Assembly: GCF_029167645.1 (NCBI RefSeq)
Contig: NZ_CP119147.1
Span: forward strand, 744,001-808,000
From: Streptomyces sp. AM 2-1-1
GTDB taxonomy: Bacteria > Actinomycetota > Actinomycetes > Streptomycetales > Streptomycetaceae
Direction: 5' to 3'
Length of the DNA stretch: 64,000 bases
Shown here: piece by piece, positions 36,305-45,761 of the stretch
Numbering within the stretch: the stretch's first letter is position 1
Layout: every line of letters begins with the position of its first letter
Notes under the pieces: model-generated
What the model saw: the letters and a program-made list of their open reading frames with translations, nothing else
Told to the model about the DNA's origin: nothing
Database searches by the model: none
Position numbers and translations under genes: made by a program

Positions 36305-36349
36305 ACGACAGTGGGGCCACCCTCGCACCGAGGGTGGCCCCACTGTCGT
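36305..36349. terminator. perfect 21-bp inverted repeat with 3-nt loop, likely bidirectional terminator
   Basis: Arms 36305-36325 and 36329-36349 are exact reverse complements over 21 bp, with a CAC loop. It lies 140 bases after the stop of the plus-strand exported-protein gene. Much longer than needed for termination and without a U-tract. Confidence 0.65.
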
Positions 36350-36689
36350 ACGTGTCCTCCGTGCAGCCGATTCCCGTCATGCGGAGGGCCGGCCACCTCA
36401 CGGAGACGCCGCCTCCGTGGGGCCGGCCGGCCACCGCCCCGGTCGCAGTGACCGGCCCGGCCGGGCACCCGACGTGAGGGTGAAGGTGAAGGTGGGGCGG
36501 CGGGATCACAGCCACCGATCGCCACGGTGTTCACCGTGGCGATCACGCTCCCCGAGGCAATCGGGACGAGGGAACCGGCCACGTCGGTCGTGGAGCAGTA
36601 CAGCGCCCTCCGGGGCCGGCTCAGGATCCGGCCGGAGTGGCCCGCGAAGGCGCCACCCGCCGGTCATCACGTAGGCGGACCGGCTCGTC

Positions 36690-36761
36690 GCCGACGCCGA
36701 CGCCGATGCCGATGCCGATGCCGATGCCGATGGCGATGGCGATGGCGATGGCGATGGCGAT
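36690..36761. repeat. hexanucleotide repeat tract, 12 units in three blocks
   Basis: Two GCCGAC, then five GCCGAT, then five GGCGAT units, without interruption. The blocks differ by single bases, showing slippage after point changes. It sits about 75 bases downstream of the stop codon of the gene at 36838-38364. Confidence 0.95.
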
Positions 36762-36837
36762 GGCGCCGTCAGCGTGACCCGCCGCGGACAGCGCGGCCAC
36801 GAGCATGCCGGTGGGGATCTCCCCAGGTCCGTCCTGG

Positions 36838-38364
36838 TCAGTCGACCGCGGGAGCGGGGCTGCCCGGCAGGGCGGGGATCCTCGGAGGGCAGTTCCTGAC
36901 CTCCAAGTCCGCGTCCGGGACGCACATGTTGGCCTGGTTCATCGCGATGGTGTTTCCCGGCCCGGATATCGACGCGGTGAACAACGCGTCCAGGTCCTCA
37001 CCGCCGGTTCCGCACCCGGAGAAAGCGGGGATGTCCAGCGTGCCGTTGAGCGGTCCGCCGTCCAAGACGTTCAGGTAGGGGTTCCCGTTCTCGAAGTCAC
37101 CGCGGAGCACCACCTTGTAGGGGTGCGCGGTGCGGCAGTCGGGACCCACGTCGAGCGGCACGCCGTTCACCTTCACGTCGTACAGCCGCATGGACTGCTG
37201 GAAACTGGCCACCGCGAACGGGGCGACATGCAGGAAGTCCGGGGCCACCTGGCCGGTCGAGACGGTGAGGAGCCCGCTTTCGAACGCCACCTTGGCGGAG
37301 ACGGGCTGGAACCCGAACGCCAGGAACGTCGATTCGGCGTCGGGCAGCTCGAGACGGGCGATCGAGCCGTATTGCACGTACAGGCCTCCTTCCATCGTCG
37401 GAAGACGCAGGAGTACGCGCTTGTTGGCGTTGGCGGTGATCATGGCGGGCTTCTTCGCCGGGTCGTTGATGATCACGGAGCCGTTGAGCTTCTTGATACT
37501 GGCGAGCCCCACCGCGTATCCGCAGACCTTCTGGCCGGCCGCAGCGAGTACCAGCGGGGGCGCACCCGGAGGAGGAGGCACGGCCTCGCTGGAGTCCATC
37601 TCCCCCACGGGCACGTCCTCGGTGCAGGACGTGTCGGCCGGCGGCTGCGCCGGCGGCTCCTCCCCGGGGTCACCCGGGTCCTCCCCGCCGCCCTCCCCGG
37701 GGTCGGTCTCCCCTCCCGGGTCCGGTGTCTCCGTGCCGGTGTCCTGCACCGGGACCGTCGCGAGAACTCCCGCATCCCCCTCGGAACGGCCGCAGTTCAG
37801 GGTCACCGGATCGGCGGGCGTCTCCTCGCCCCCGACAGCCGGGGTGCTCAGTTCCAGGGTCAGGCCGCCCGCGATCAGGGTGACGTCCCCGCCCGCGCCG
37901 ACAGTGACCGAGGGAACCTCGCCGGTGTGCGCGAGCCGTACCTTTCCGCTCTCGTCACCGGCGAGGTTCGTGGCGGGGGCGACGAACTGCGCCCACTGCG
38001 CCTGAGCCGACTCGCCGTTCTGCGTCACGTCCACGTCGAGCGCCGCGGTGCTGACGACCTCGGTGGCTCCTTCCGGCAGCAGCGGAGCGAGATCGGTGGC
38101 CTGGAAGTCTGCTGCCATGCGCACGTCCAGGGGTGACATCGGCACGTCCACCTCACCGGTGGCCGGAAACGTCCCCCGTACCTCCAACGGCACCTGCACC
38201 CGGCCGGAAGGCAGATCGCAGTCGTACGTCACCACGACACTGGCGTCCACGTCGTCGGCCGCCGACCCCGGACCGCTCAGCAGTCCGGCGATGGTGGCGA
38301 CGGCCGCGACGGATGCCAGACGTACGGATCGCCGCGAGGCGCTCGCCGATGTCTTCTCGCTCAT
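36838..38364 (-). CDS. exported DUF6801-like protein, mce-linked
   Basis: 508 aa. Signal peptide at about 1-36 (VRLASVAAVATIAGLLSGPGSA). An N-terminal beta domain of about 160 residues begins VVVTYDCDLPSGRVQVPLEVRGTFPATGEV, the pattern I associate with DUF6801. An acidic Pro/Gly/Asp/Glu linker follows at about 200-245 (PDPGGETDPGEGG type). The C-terminal domain of about 255 residues has several cysteines (SCTED, KVCGYAVG, PDCRTA, SGCGTG, NMCVPD, RNCPP) and VRLYDVKVNGVPLDVG-like strands. No catalytic motif is seen. Likely a secreted or wall-linked binding protein. The ATG at 38364 is preceded by GGACCAGG. Confidence 0.78.
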   Translation of the reverse strand: MSEKTSASASRRSVRLASVAAVATIAGLLSGPGSAADDVDASVVVTYDCDLPSGRVQVPLEVRGTFPATGEVDVPMSPLDVRMAADFQATDLAPLLPEGATEVVSTAALDVDVTQNGESAQAQWAQFVAPATNLAGDESGKVRLAHTGEVPSVTVGAGGDVTLIAGGLTLELSTPAVGGEETPADPVTLNCGRSEGDAGVLATVPVQDTGTETPDPGGETDPGEGGGEDPGDPGEEPPAQPPADTSCTEDVPVGEMDSSEAVPPPPGAPPLVLAAAGQKVCGYAVGLASIKKLNGSVIINDPAKKPAMITANANKRVLLRLPTMEGGLYVQYGSIARLELPDAESTFLAFGFQPVSAKVAFESGLLTVSTGQVAPDFLHVAPFAVASFQQSMRLYDVKVNGVPLDVGPDCRTAHPYKVVLRGDFENGNPYLNVLDGGPLNGTLDIPAFSGCGTGGEDLDALFTASISGPGNTIAMNQANMCVPDADLEVRNCPPRIPALPGSPAPAVD

Positions 38365-38513
38365 CCTGGTCCTGTCTTTTGCTGGGTTGGTGAAGTGCAG
38401 CCCGCCCCGCGCCCGTCGGACACCGCCCGGCGACCGCAGAACGCACGATCCGGGCCGACGGTGGCAGGGTCGCTGCTCACCGTCGGCCCGGAGGCTCATG
38501 TGCCGGGGAGGTA

Positions 38514-39419
<906 letters not shown>

Positions 39420-39503
39420 TCATTGCTCACAACATCGCATGTCAGCACTGCGATGCGCGGAAGAGCGCGAGTCCGGCCCGATGACGTCGCGGCGCCCGGC
39501 CGA

Positions 39504-39527
39504 CGATCGATGAACGATGATTGATCG
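39504..39527. promoter_or_regulatory. quasi-palindrome upstream of the PucR-type gene
   Basis: CGATCGAT and ATTGATCG pair at 7 of 8 positions across an 8-nt spacer. GTACG-GGAG-CGTAC follows directly at 39527-39540. Possible regulator binding region; role unknown. Confidence 0.3.
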
Positions 39528-39900
39528 TACGGGAGCGTACAGCGGCCCGAATTCCACGCGACTCGGTTAATGCTGTTGATTGGTCCCGGACCGCTGCCAT
39601 TGCGGGAACGTCGCGAGAAATGACGAGCCGGGGTTATTTCACGCGCGCGTGACGTCGATTCCCAGCCGACTTCGACTCCCCACCCGTCCGGGAAGAGGAC
39701 CGGCCGATTCCGGGACGCCAGTGGCTCAAAATCGCCACCGGCATAGTCACCCCGCGCACTTCCTGCCGTCGCACCGGTGTCCACGCGCTCGGACGTGCTC
39801 TATGTTCAAGATTCCAATGGGTACGCACCTGGCGGCATGTGGGAGCGCTCTCCCCCTGCTCGCCGCCGTCGGGGCACGGGAGAGCAAGGGGAAAGGGAAC

Positions 39901-41121
39901 ATGCCGGCAGTCTCGCAGCCCTCGGACCTCGGGGAACCTCTGGGACCACTGCCCCAGGAGTTCGCCGCGATCGTCCGTCCTGAACTCCCCAGCCTCATCA
40001 AGGAGATAGGCCTGGAGGTCACCCGCGCCTATCCGGAGTACGCCCGGCTCTTCGACAGCCCGCACGGTGAAGGCATCCGGGTAGGCATGGAACAGAGCAT
40101 CTCCGTCTTCGTCGAACAGGTCGCTCGGCCCTCCGTGCCCACCCCGCTGAGGGACGAGATGTGCCGGCGGTTCGGCCGGTTCGAGGCGTACGAGGGCCGG
40201 GGCCTCGACCAGCTCCAGGGGGCCTACCGGCTCGGCGCCCGGATCGCGTTACGGCGGGCGAAGAAGGTGGGGCGGCGCTACAACCTCTCCCCCACCATGA
40301 TGCTGACCTTCGCCGACGCACTCTTCACCTATGTCGACGAGCTCGAGTCCCTCTCCCGCGAGGGGTACCTGGAGGTACGGGCCGCCACCGACGACCACGC
40401 CGAGACGCTGCGCCGCCGGTTGCTGCACCTGATCCTCACGGGCCGGCCGGCACCGCGCAGCGCGATCGCCGAACTCTGCGAGCAGACCGGCTGGATCCTG
40501 CCGGAGCAGGTGACGCTGGTCGCGTTGCGCCCCTCACCCGACCTGGGGCGGCTCGCGCTCGACCGTGACGTGCTGGCGGACCTGACGGACTCCCAGCCCC
40601 ACATGCTCATCCCGGGTCCCATCGACGACGCGCGAAGACGCATGCTCGACCACGCGCTCCTGGGCGCACACGCGGCGGTCGGTCTCACCGTCCCGCCGTC
40701 CCACGCCCCGGACTCGATCCGCTGGGCCCGCAGGCTCCTCGAACTGGTGGACACCGGCGTGATCGACGACGCCCCGCTCGTCCTGGCCGAGGACCACCTC
40801 ATCACGTTGTGGCTGCTCTCCGACACGGCTCTGCTGGACCAGCTCTCCGAGCGTGAGCTGGCCCCGGTCGCCGCCCTCAGTCCCACCCGCAGGGAGCGGC
40901 TGATCGAGACCCTGCGGATCTGGCTGGACACCCGCGGCACCGCGGCCCACATGGGCGAACTGCTCGACGTCCACCCGCAGACGGTCCGCTACCGCATGCG
41001 CAGCCTGGAGTCCTTGTTCGGCGAGCAACTGGTGGACCCGGAGAGCCGGTTCTCCACCGAGGCAGTGCTCCGCGCGATGCGCCTGCGCTCCCGGGGCGGG
41101 GACGGCACCACCCGAAGATGA
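39901..41121 (+). CDS. PucR/CdaR-family transcriptional regulator
   Basis: 406 aa. A helical N-terminal domain (RsbRD-like, about residues 20-165: RPELPSLIKEIGLEVTRAYPEYARLF ... LQGAYRLGARIALRRA). The middle region is GGDEF-like without catalytic motifs. The C-terminal PucR helix-turn-helix is LIETLRIWLDTRGTAAHMGELLDVHPQTVRYRMRSLESLFG (about 335-376). Such regulators often activate nearby catabolic genes. Its place between the mce-linked secreted proteins and the SCP2/dehydrogenase genes makes it a candidate local regulator. The ATG at 39901 follows AAGGGGAAAGGG. Confidence 0.87.
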   Translation: MPAVSQPSDLGEPLGPLPQEFAAIVRPELPSLIKEIGLEVTRAYPEYARLFDSPHGEGIRVGMEQSISVFVEQVARPSVPTPLRDEMCRRFGRFEAYEGRGLDQLQGAYRLGARIALRRAKKVGRRYNLSPTMMLTFADALFTYVDELESLSREGYLEVRAATDDHAETLRRRLLHLILTGRPAPRSAIAELCEQTGWILPEQVTLVALRPSPDLGRLALDRDVLADLTDSQPHMLIPGPIDDARRRMLDHALLGAHAAVGLTVPPSHAPDSIRWARRLLELVDTGVIDDAPLVLAEDHLITLWLLSDTALLDQLSERELAPVAALSPTRRERLIETLRIWLDTRGTAAHMGELLDVHPQTVRYRMRSLESLFGEQLVDPESRFSTEAVLRAMRLRSRGGDGTTRR

Positions 41122-41147
41122 CAACCACACAGCGCGCGACCAGTCAA

Positions 41148-41163
41148 CTTACCCCCGAGTAAG
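41148..41163. promoter_or_regulatory. candidate regulon site 3, CTTAC-N6-GTAAG
   Basis: CTTACCCCCGAGTAAG, perfect 5-bp arms. It is 27 bases after the PucR-type stop and 155 bases before the 90-aa gene. Confidence 0.5.
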
Positions 41164-41317
41164 GGGAAATACCCGGTCAGTCCCAAACGGTTGCGGCAAC
41201 AAGACGTATCCGATGAGAAACCCGGACCCGTGTGCCGTACACAAGGAGACGCGGGAAGCCCTTCGGGGCGACCACGACCGTAGCGCCTCCTGGCCGACCA
41301 ACCGAGAGGGAACCCCC

Positions 41318-41590
41318 ATGCCCGCCTCACATCTCCTCGTGCCCGTGCCGATCCCCGACCGGGTCGCGGCGCTGATCGGCGCCTGTCTCCCGGCGCACGT
41401 GCTGCAGGCCGAGTTCGACGCCGACTGTGCCGCACGCGAGGTCCGCAGGTTCCACGGGCCCTCCCTGGGTGTCGAGGACCAGGCCGACCGGGAACAGGCG
41501 CTCTCCGATCTCGCGCGCGCCAACAAGGTGCTCGCCGCCCACCATCCGGGACTGACGGTCCATCCGGCGGTCGGCCCCCGGATCTCCTGA
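41318..41590 (+). CDS. small protein of unknown function
   Basis: 90 aa, no signal peptide or membrane segment. It starts MPASHLLVPVPIPDRVAALIG and has two cysteines and a central acidic/basic helix-like part (EDQADREQALSDLARANKVLAAHH). I do not recognise the family. The ATG at 41318 follows GAGAGGGAA. Third-position GC is high, supporting coding. It lies between two copies of the regulon dyad. Confidence 0.6.
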   Translation: MPASHLLVPVPIPDRVAALIGACLPAHVLQAEFDADCAAREVRRFHGPSLGVEDQADREQALSDLARANKVLAAHHPGLTVHPAVGPRIS

Positions 41591-41704
41591 TCCGCCGGTC
41601 CCCCGGCTTCCCGATCCGTCGGTTCTCCGCTCCGTCGGCTCCCGCCCCCCCGGTCCACTCCCTCACGCTCCGGCCGCTTGCGCAGCCGCCGACGACGGCC
41701 TTAC

Positions 41705-41720
41705 CTTACTCAAAAGTAAG
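41705..41720. promoter_or_regulatory. candidate regulon site 4, CTTACT-N4-AGTAAG
   Basis: Perfect 6-bp dyad CTTACT-CAAA-AGTAAG, 24 bases before the GTG of the SCP2 gene. A further half-site AGTAAG is at 41731-41736, overlapping the ribosome-binding region. Confidence 0.6.
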
Positions 41721-41744
41721 TTGACTTCGGAGTAAGGAACTGGC

Positions 41745-42218
41745 GTGGCCGACCACTTCAGCGGCGACCTCACCGAGGAGCTGGCACGACTCGACTTCTC
41801 GGCCGTCTCTCCCGAGGAGTTCGCCCGGATCGTCAAGGGCCTCTCCGTCAAGCAGCTCGACGAGGTGATGCACGGCGAACTCCGCGCCCGGATCCTGGGT
41901 GCGGTCTTCGACCGGATGCGACAGCAGTTCCGGCCGGACGCGGCGGGCGGGGTCACGGCCCTGATCCGCTGGAAGATCACCGGCGAACCCGAGGAGGTCT
42001 ACGAGACCTCCCTCGCCGACGGCACCTGCACGGTGCGGCACGGACGTTCGGCGGCCGAACCCCGCACCACCCTGGTGATGGCCGACGCCGACTTCCTCAA
42101 ACTGGTCTCCGGCAACGGCAATCCCATCACCATGTTCATGATGCGCAAGCTCAAGATCGCCGGTGACGTCGGTCTGGCGGCGGGCCTCACCCGTTACTTC
42201 GACATCCCGAAGGCGTGA
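41745..42218 (+). CDS. SCP2 sterol-carrier domain protein
   Basis: 157 aa, a single SCP2-like lipid-binding domain: [66 protein letters not shown], and [26 protein letters not shown], where KLKIxGD is the family signature. It should bind sterols, fatty acids or their CoA esters in the cytoplasm. The GTG at 41745 follows GTAAGGAAC. Four bases separate it from the acyl-CoA dehydrogenase gene, so they form an operon. Confidence 0.88.
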   Translation: MADHFSGDLTEELARLDFSAVSPEEFARIVKGLSVKQLDEVMHGELRARILGAVFDRMRQQFRPDAAGGVTALIRWKITGEPEEVYETSLADGTCTVRHGRSAAEPRTTLVMADADFLKLVSGNGNPITMFMMRKLKIAGDVGLAAGLTRYFDIPKA

Positions 42219-42222
42219 TCCG

Positions 42223-43449
42223 GTGAGCTTCTTCTCCCTCGCCCTGACCGAGGACCAGCGCGACCTGCGCGACTGGGTGCACGGCTTCGCCGCCGACGTG
42301 GTGCGCCCGGCGGCGGCCGAGTGGGACGCCCGGGAGGAAACGCCCTGGCCCGTCATCCGGGAGGCGGCCCGGATCGGGCTGTACGGATTCGAGTCACTGG
42401 CCGACATGTACGGCGACCCGACCGGCCTCTCCCTCCAGATCGCCAACGAGGAGCTGTTCTGGGGCGACGCGGGCATAGGCATGGCGCTCTTCGGCACCTC
42501 GCTCGCGGTCGCCGGGATCTTCGCCTCCGGCACCCCCGACCAGCTCGCCGAGTGGGTCCCGCAGTGCTACGGCGACGAGGACGACCCCAAGGTGGCCGCG
42601 TTCTGCGTCTCCGAACCCCAGGCCGGCTCCGACGTCTCGGCGATGCGGACCCGGGCGCGGTACGACGGGGCCAAGGACGAGTGGGTGCTCTCCGGCCAGA
42701 AGGCCTGGATCACCAACGGCGGCATCGCGGAGATCCACGTCGTCGTCGCCTCGGTCGAACCGGAGCTCGGTGCCCGGGGCCAGGCCGCCTTCATCGTGCC
42801 GCCGGGCACCCCGGGCCTGGAGGCGGGCCGCACGGTCAAGAAGCTCGGCCTGCGCGCCTCGCACACCGCCGACCTCTTCCTGGACGACGTGCGCGTGCCC
42901 GGCCACTGCCTGCTCGGCGGAAAGGAGAAGCTGGACGCCCGCCTCGCCCGTGCCCGCGAGGGCCGTACGGCGAAGGGGCAGGCGAAGGGCCAGGCGGCGA
43001 TGGCGACCTTCGAGGTCAGCCGCCCGACCGTCGGCGCACAGGCGCTCGGCATCGCGCGCGCCGCGTACGAGTACGCCCTGGAGTACGCGGGGCAGCGGGA
43101 GGCGTTCGGCCGCAGAATCGTGGAGAACCAGTCGATCGCGTTCGCCCTCGCCGACATCCGTACCGAGATCGAGGCGGTACGGCTGCTGATCTGGCAGGCC
43201 GCGTGGATGGCCCGCAACGACCGCACCTTCGACGCCGGACAGGGCTCCATGTCGAAGCTGCGCGCGGGCGAACTCGCGGTCGCCGCGACGGAGAAGGCCG
43301 TACAGATCCTGGGCGGGGCGGGGTACAGCCGGGAGCACCCGGTGGAGCGGATGTACCGCGACGCCAAGATCTACACCATCTTCGAGGGCACCAGCGAGAT
43401 CCAGCGGCTGGTCATCGCCCGCGCGATCACGGGGCTGCACATCCGCTGA
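42223..43449 (+). CDS. acyl-CoA dehydrogenase
   Basis: 408 aa. The flavin strand is [17 protein letters not shown], then [21 protein letters not shown]. Substrate-side helices follow ([37 protein letters not shown]). The end is [41 protein letters not shown], where the Glu of FEGT aligns with the catalytic base of medium-chain enzymes. An insert at about 240-262 ([23 protein letters not shown]) is unusual. Start GTG at 42223. Coupled with SCP2; likely oxidises the CoA ester that SCP2 carries. Confidence 0.9.
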   Translation: MSFFSLALTEDQRDLRDWVHGFAADVVRPAAAEWDAREETPWPVIREAARIGLYGFESLADMYGDPTGLSLQIANEELFWGDAGIGMALFGTSLAVAGIFASGTPDQLAEWVPQCYGDEDDPKVAAFCVSEPQAGSDVSAMRTRARYDGAKDEWVLSGQKAWITNGGIAEIHVVVASVEPELGARGQAAFIVPPGTPGLEAGRTVKKLGLRASHTADLFLDDVRVPGHCLLGGKEKLDARLARAREGRTAKGQAKGQAAMATFEVSRPTVGAQALGIARAAYEYALEYAGQREAFGRRIVENQSIAFALADIRTEIEAVRLLIWQAAWMARNDRTFDAGQGSMSKLRAGELAVAATEKAVQILGGAGYSREHPVERMYRDAKIYTIFEGTSEIQRLVIARAITGLHIR

Positions 43450-43475
43450 CCGGGACGACCGCGGGCCTCGTCCCC

Positions 43476-43497
43476 GCCCGGGCGGGCCGGCCCGGGC
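43476..43497 (+). terminator. terminator-like hairpin after the SCP2/dehydrogenase operon
   Basis: Two copies of the self-complementary GCCCGGGC, six bases apart, 27 bases after the stop codon. They can pair over 8 bp. Confidence 0.4.
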
Positions 43498-43609
43498 TCC
43501 GCACGCACGGGCTCCCTCTCCCCCACGGTCGCCGAGGTCGCGTACGCCTGCTCGAAACCCTGCGCCGACCCTCTGGGAGCCCGCCGGTGGTGGCCCGTAC
43601 TCTGGGGGC

Positions 43610-43789
43610 ATGCCCCCGAAACCGCCCGATGCTGCCGCCGCGCGCCCGTTGCCCGTGGTGAACGCGGACATTCGCGCGCTGATGCGGGCGCACAGGGGCC
43701 GGTTGTCGGTGGAGGGGCGCCGGGAGTACGAGCGGCTGCTCGCCGAGTGGGCGGCCGCGGTGCGGGGGGACGGCGCCGAGGCGGCGTGA
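43610..43789 (+). CDS. small conserved-looking protein of unknown function
   Basis: 59 aa: MPPKPPDAAAARPLPVVNAD, then IRALMRAHRG, RLSVEGRREYERLLAEWAAA. The second half reads as an amphipathic helix typical of small actinomycete proteins. The ATG at 43610 is used; CTGGGGG lies just upstream. Codon third positions are mostly G/C. No family name is known to me. Confidence 0.6.
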   Translation: MPPKPPDAAAARPLPVVNADIRALMRAHRGRLSVEGRREYERLLAEWAAAVRGDGAEAA

Positions 43790-44053
43790 TCGTTTCCGCA
43801 CGCGGTTCCGGTGACCGTACGGGCTGGACGGCCGCGCGGCCCCGGAAGCGCGGTGTCTCACCCTGGCTCACGCGCAGCACCGCCCCACCGGGCGCTGTTC
43901 CGGCGGGGCGGTCGCAATCCCCTTGTTCGCGGGCCCCGTTGGCCCTGGGGGTTGGTGCGACCAGCCTACGAGGCGGGTATGACAACCGGCGGAGGCGACG
44001 TCGTCGTCGAGCCCCCGCCGAGGGTGGCGACCGCACATGGCACCATCAGGTCT

Positions 44054-44197
44054 ATGAACGCGCCCGAGAAGAAGCAGCAGGCAGCACGGGAAAGGCCTGC
44101 TGAAACGGGCGCCTCCCACGTGACGGCCGAAGGTGAGCGGGAAGCCGCGCACGTCGCCGTCACCGGGAAGAAGGCGGCCGAGGGGAGCATCGCGTGA
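44054..44197 (+). CDS. small hydrophilic protein, coupled to the next gene
   Basis: 47 aa, starting MNAPEKKQQAARERPAETG and ending with a Lys/Ala-rich part. The stop overlaps the GTG of the following gene (GTGA), which is the main support for its being real. Probably disordered. Function unknown. Confidence 0.45.
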   Translation: MNAPEKKQQAARERPAETGASHVTAEGEREAAHVAVTGKKAAEGSIA

Positions 44198-44511
44198 CCG
44201 ACGCCCTCGTCGCCTTCCTGCGAGCCCGGCTGACCGACGAGCTGGAGAAGGCGCGCTACGCGAGCAACGTGGTGGTCAGGGATCCCGCGCGCTTCGGCGT
44301 CAAGGCCGAGGACGCCGCCGCGCACGCCCGGTTCTCCGTCGCCACGGCCGAGGTCCGCCTCGCGCTGCTCGACGACACCGTCGTTCCGTACCTGGGGACC
44401 GCCGGGCCGGGCGGCCGGAACGCCGAGTACCAACTCCGGCTGCTCGCCGTCCCGTACATGGAGCACTCCGATTACCCGCACGACTCCGACCGGACCGGGA
44501 GTACCGGGTGA
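44194..44511 (+). CDS. DUF6221-like protein
   Basis: 105 aa. The N-terminus DALVAFLRARLTDELEKARYA and the C-terminal LRLLAVPYMEHSDYP match the pattern I associate with DUF6221, a short actinobacterial family seen in chromosomes and phages. Function unknown. Start GTG at 44194. Confidence 0.7.
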   Translation: MTDALVAFLRARLTDELEKARYASNVVVRDPARFGVKAEDAAAHARFSVATAEVRLALLDDTVVPYLGTAGPGGRNAEYQLRLLAVPYMEHSDYPHDSDRTGSTG

Positions 44512-44571
44512 CCGCTGACCGCGACCGCCGTCCCGCGAGGCCGTCGGACACCGGGGCGTGTGGTCGGGCGC

Positions 44572-44816
44572 GTCGTCGCATGTGAACCCTCGCGCCCCGT
44601 CCCGGAAAATCAGTGCGACGTCCTCGTACCGGGGACGAGGTGGCTGTTCGTCGCCTCGTGCCGGATCAGCGGGGCATGGTCCCGCGTCATCCGGTGAACC
44701 CCGTCGGGGTCGGTGGCGAAGGCGGGCGAGAGAATGTCCGGCAGCGGCGACGCGGACGACGCTTGCGACTCGTACGGGGCAGACGTACTGGATGCTCCTC
44801 GGTCGTGAACGGTCAT
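44572..44816 (-). pseudogene. cytochrome P450 N-terminal remnant with a frameshift
   Basis: From the ATG at 44816 one frame reads ...PLPDILSPAFATDPDGVHRM and then TRDHAPLIRHEATNSHLV, which is the start of a bacterial P450 (ADPxxxYRxLRDHAPLxRHEATxSxLV). At the run of bases near 44631 the P450 reading shifts frame and continues as RYEDVALIFRDGARGFTC, matching RYEDVxxxFxD of the same region. In the first frame a stop follows soon. No later P450 motifs exist before the neighbouring gene, so only about 80 residues of an original 400 remain. A truncated, frameshifted fossil is the best reading; a short real protein is less likely. Confidence 0.5.
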
Positions 44817-44869
44817 CGCGTCCAGGCTATGGACCGACCACCCGCCCACGGCACCCCTGGGAACCACCG

Positions 44870-45706
44870 ATGACCACCGCTTCCGGCCTCCGCCGCCCGT
44901 CCGTCCTCTTCGTCACCGATCTGGCGTACGAGGCCCGGGGCCGGCGCTACGGCGACGAGGACGTCTTCCTCACTTCGCGGCTCCGCTCCCGCTTCGACCT
45001 CGCGCTCTGCCATCCCCGGGACGCGGCGGCGCTGCTGGACCGCTTCGACGGGGTGGTGGTGCGCAACAGCGGGCCGGTGCTGCACCACCCCGAGGCGTAC
45101 GACGCCTTCCGCCGGCGGGCGCGGGAGCTGCGGACACCGGTGTACAACGCGCTGGACGGCAGCGGTGACGCGGCGGGCAAGCAGTACCTGGTGGACATGG
45201 ACCGGGCCGGGCTGCCGGTCATCCCGACCGTGGACCGGGCCGCCGATCTGGGGTTGCTGCCGGAGGCGGAGTCGTACGTGGTGAAGCCGAAGCGGGGCGC
45301 GGACTCCGAAGGGCTGCGTTTCGTCGCCCGGCCCACGCTGGACCCGGCCGACGACGGCACCCTGCTGGTGCAGCCCCGGATCGACTTCCGCCACGAGGTC
45401 TCCTTCTACTTCGTGGACCACGACTTCCAGTACGCGCTGTACGCCCCCGACCCCGCGCGCCGCTGGGTGCTGGAGCCGTGGGAGGCGAGCGCGGCGGACC
45501 TGGAGTTCGCCCGCACCTTCGTGGAGTGGAACACCCTCAGCCACGGCATCCAGCGGGTGGACGCCTGCCGGACGGCGGCGGGCGGGCTGCTCCTCGTCGA
45601 ACTGGAGGACCTCAACCCGTACCTCTCGCTGGACCGGGTGTCCACGGAGGTGCGGGAGGCGTTCGTGGGCCGGATGGCCGACGCGGTGGCCGCCGTCCTC
45701 GGGTGA
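44870..45706 (+). CDS. ATP-grasp domain protein
   Basis: 278 aa. An N-terminal pre-ATP-grasp part ([27 protein letters not shown] ... VVVRNSGPV) is followed by the ATP-grasp core: [35 protein letters not shown] (nucleotide loop), [18 protein letters not shown] and [16 protein letters not shown] (metal-binding Glu/Asn). These enzymes join a carboxylate to an amine via an acyl-phosphate. Substrate is unknown; the exporter next door suggests a peptide-like product or modified small molecule. The ATG at 44870 is used. Confidence 0.8.
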   Translation: MTTASGLRRPSVLFVTDLAYEARGRRYGDEDVFLTSRLRSRFDLALCHPRDAAALLDRFDGVVVRNSGPVLHHPEAYDAFRRRARELRTPVYNALDGSGDAAGKQYLVDMDRAGLPVIPTVDRAADLGLLPEAESYVVKPKRGADSEGLRFVARPTLDPADDGTLLVQPRIDFRHEVSFYFVDHDFQYALYAPDPARRWVLEPWEASAADLEFARTFVEWNTLSHGIQRVDACRTAAGGLLLVELEDLNPYLSLDRVSTEVREAFVGRMADAVAAVLG

Positions 45707-45761
45707 CTCGTCCGGGTCCGTCCGGCATGCGGGTCAACGGTGCCGGTGTGAGGGTGCGAGG

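Larger units (their letters stand above)
36165..36837. other. convergent intergenic region, no gene seen
   Basis: 673 bases between the convergent ends of two secreted-protein genes. It contains a long perfect hairpin (36305-36349) and a hexanucleotide repeat tract (36690-36761). No coding frame is supported. Confidence 0.6.
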
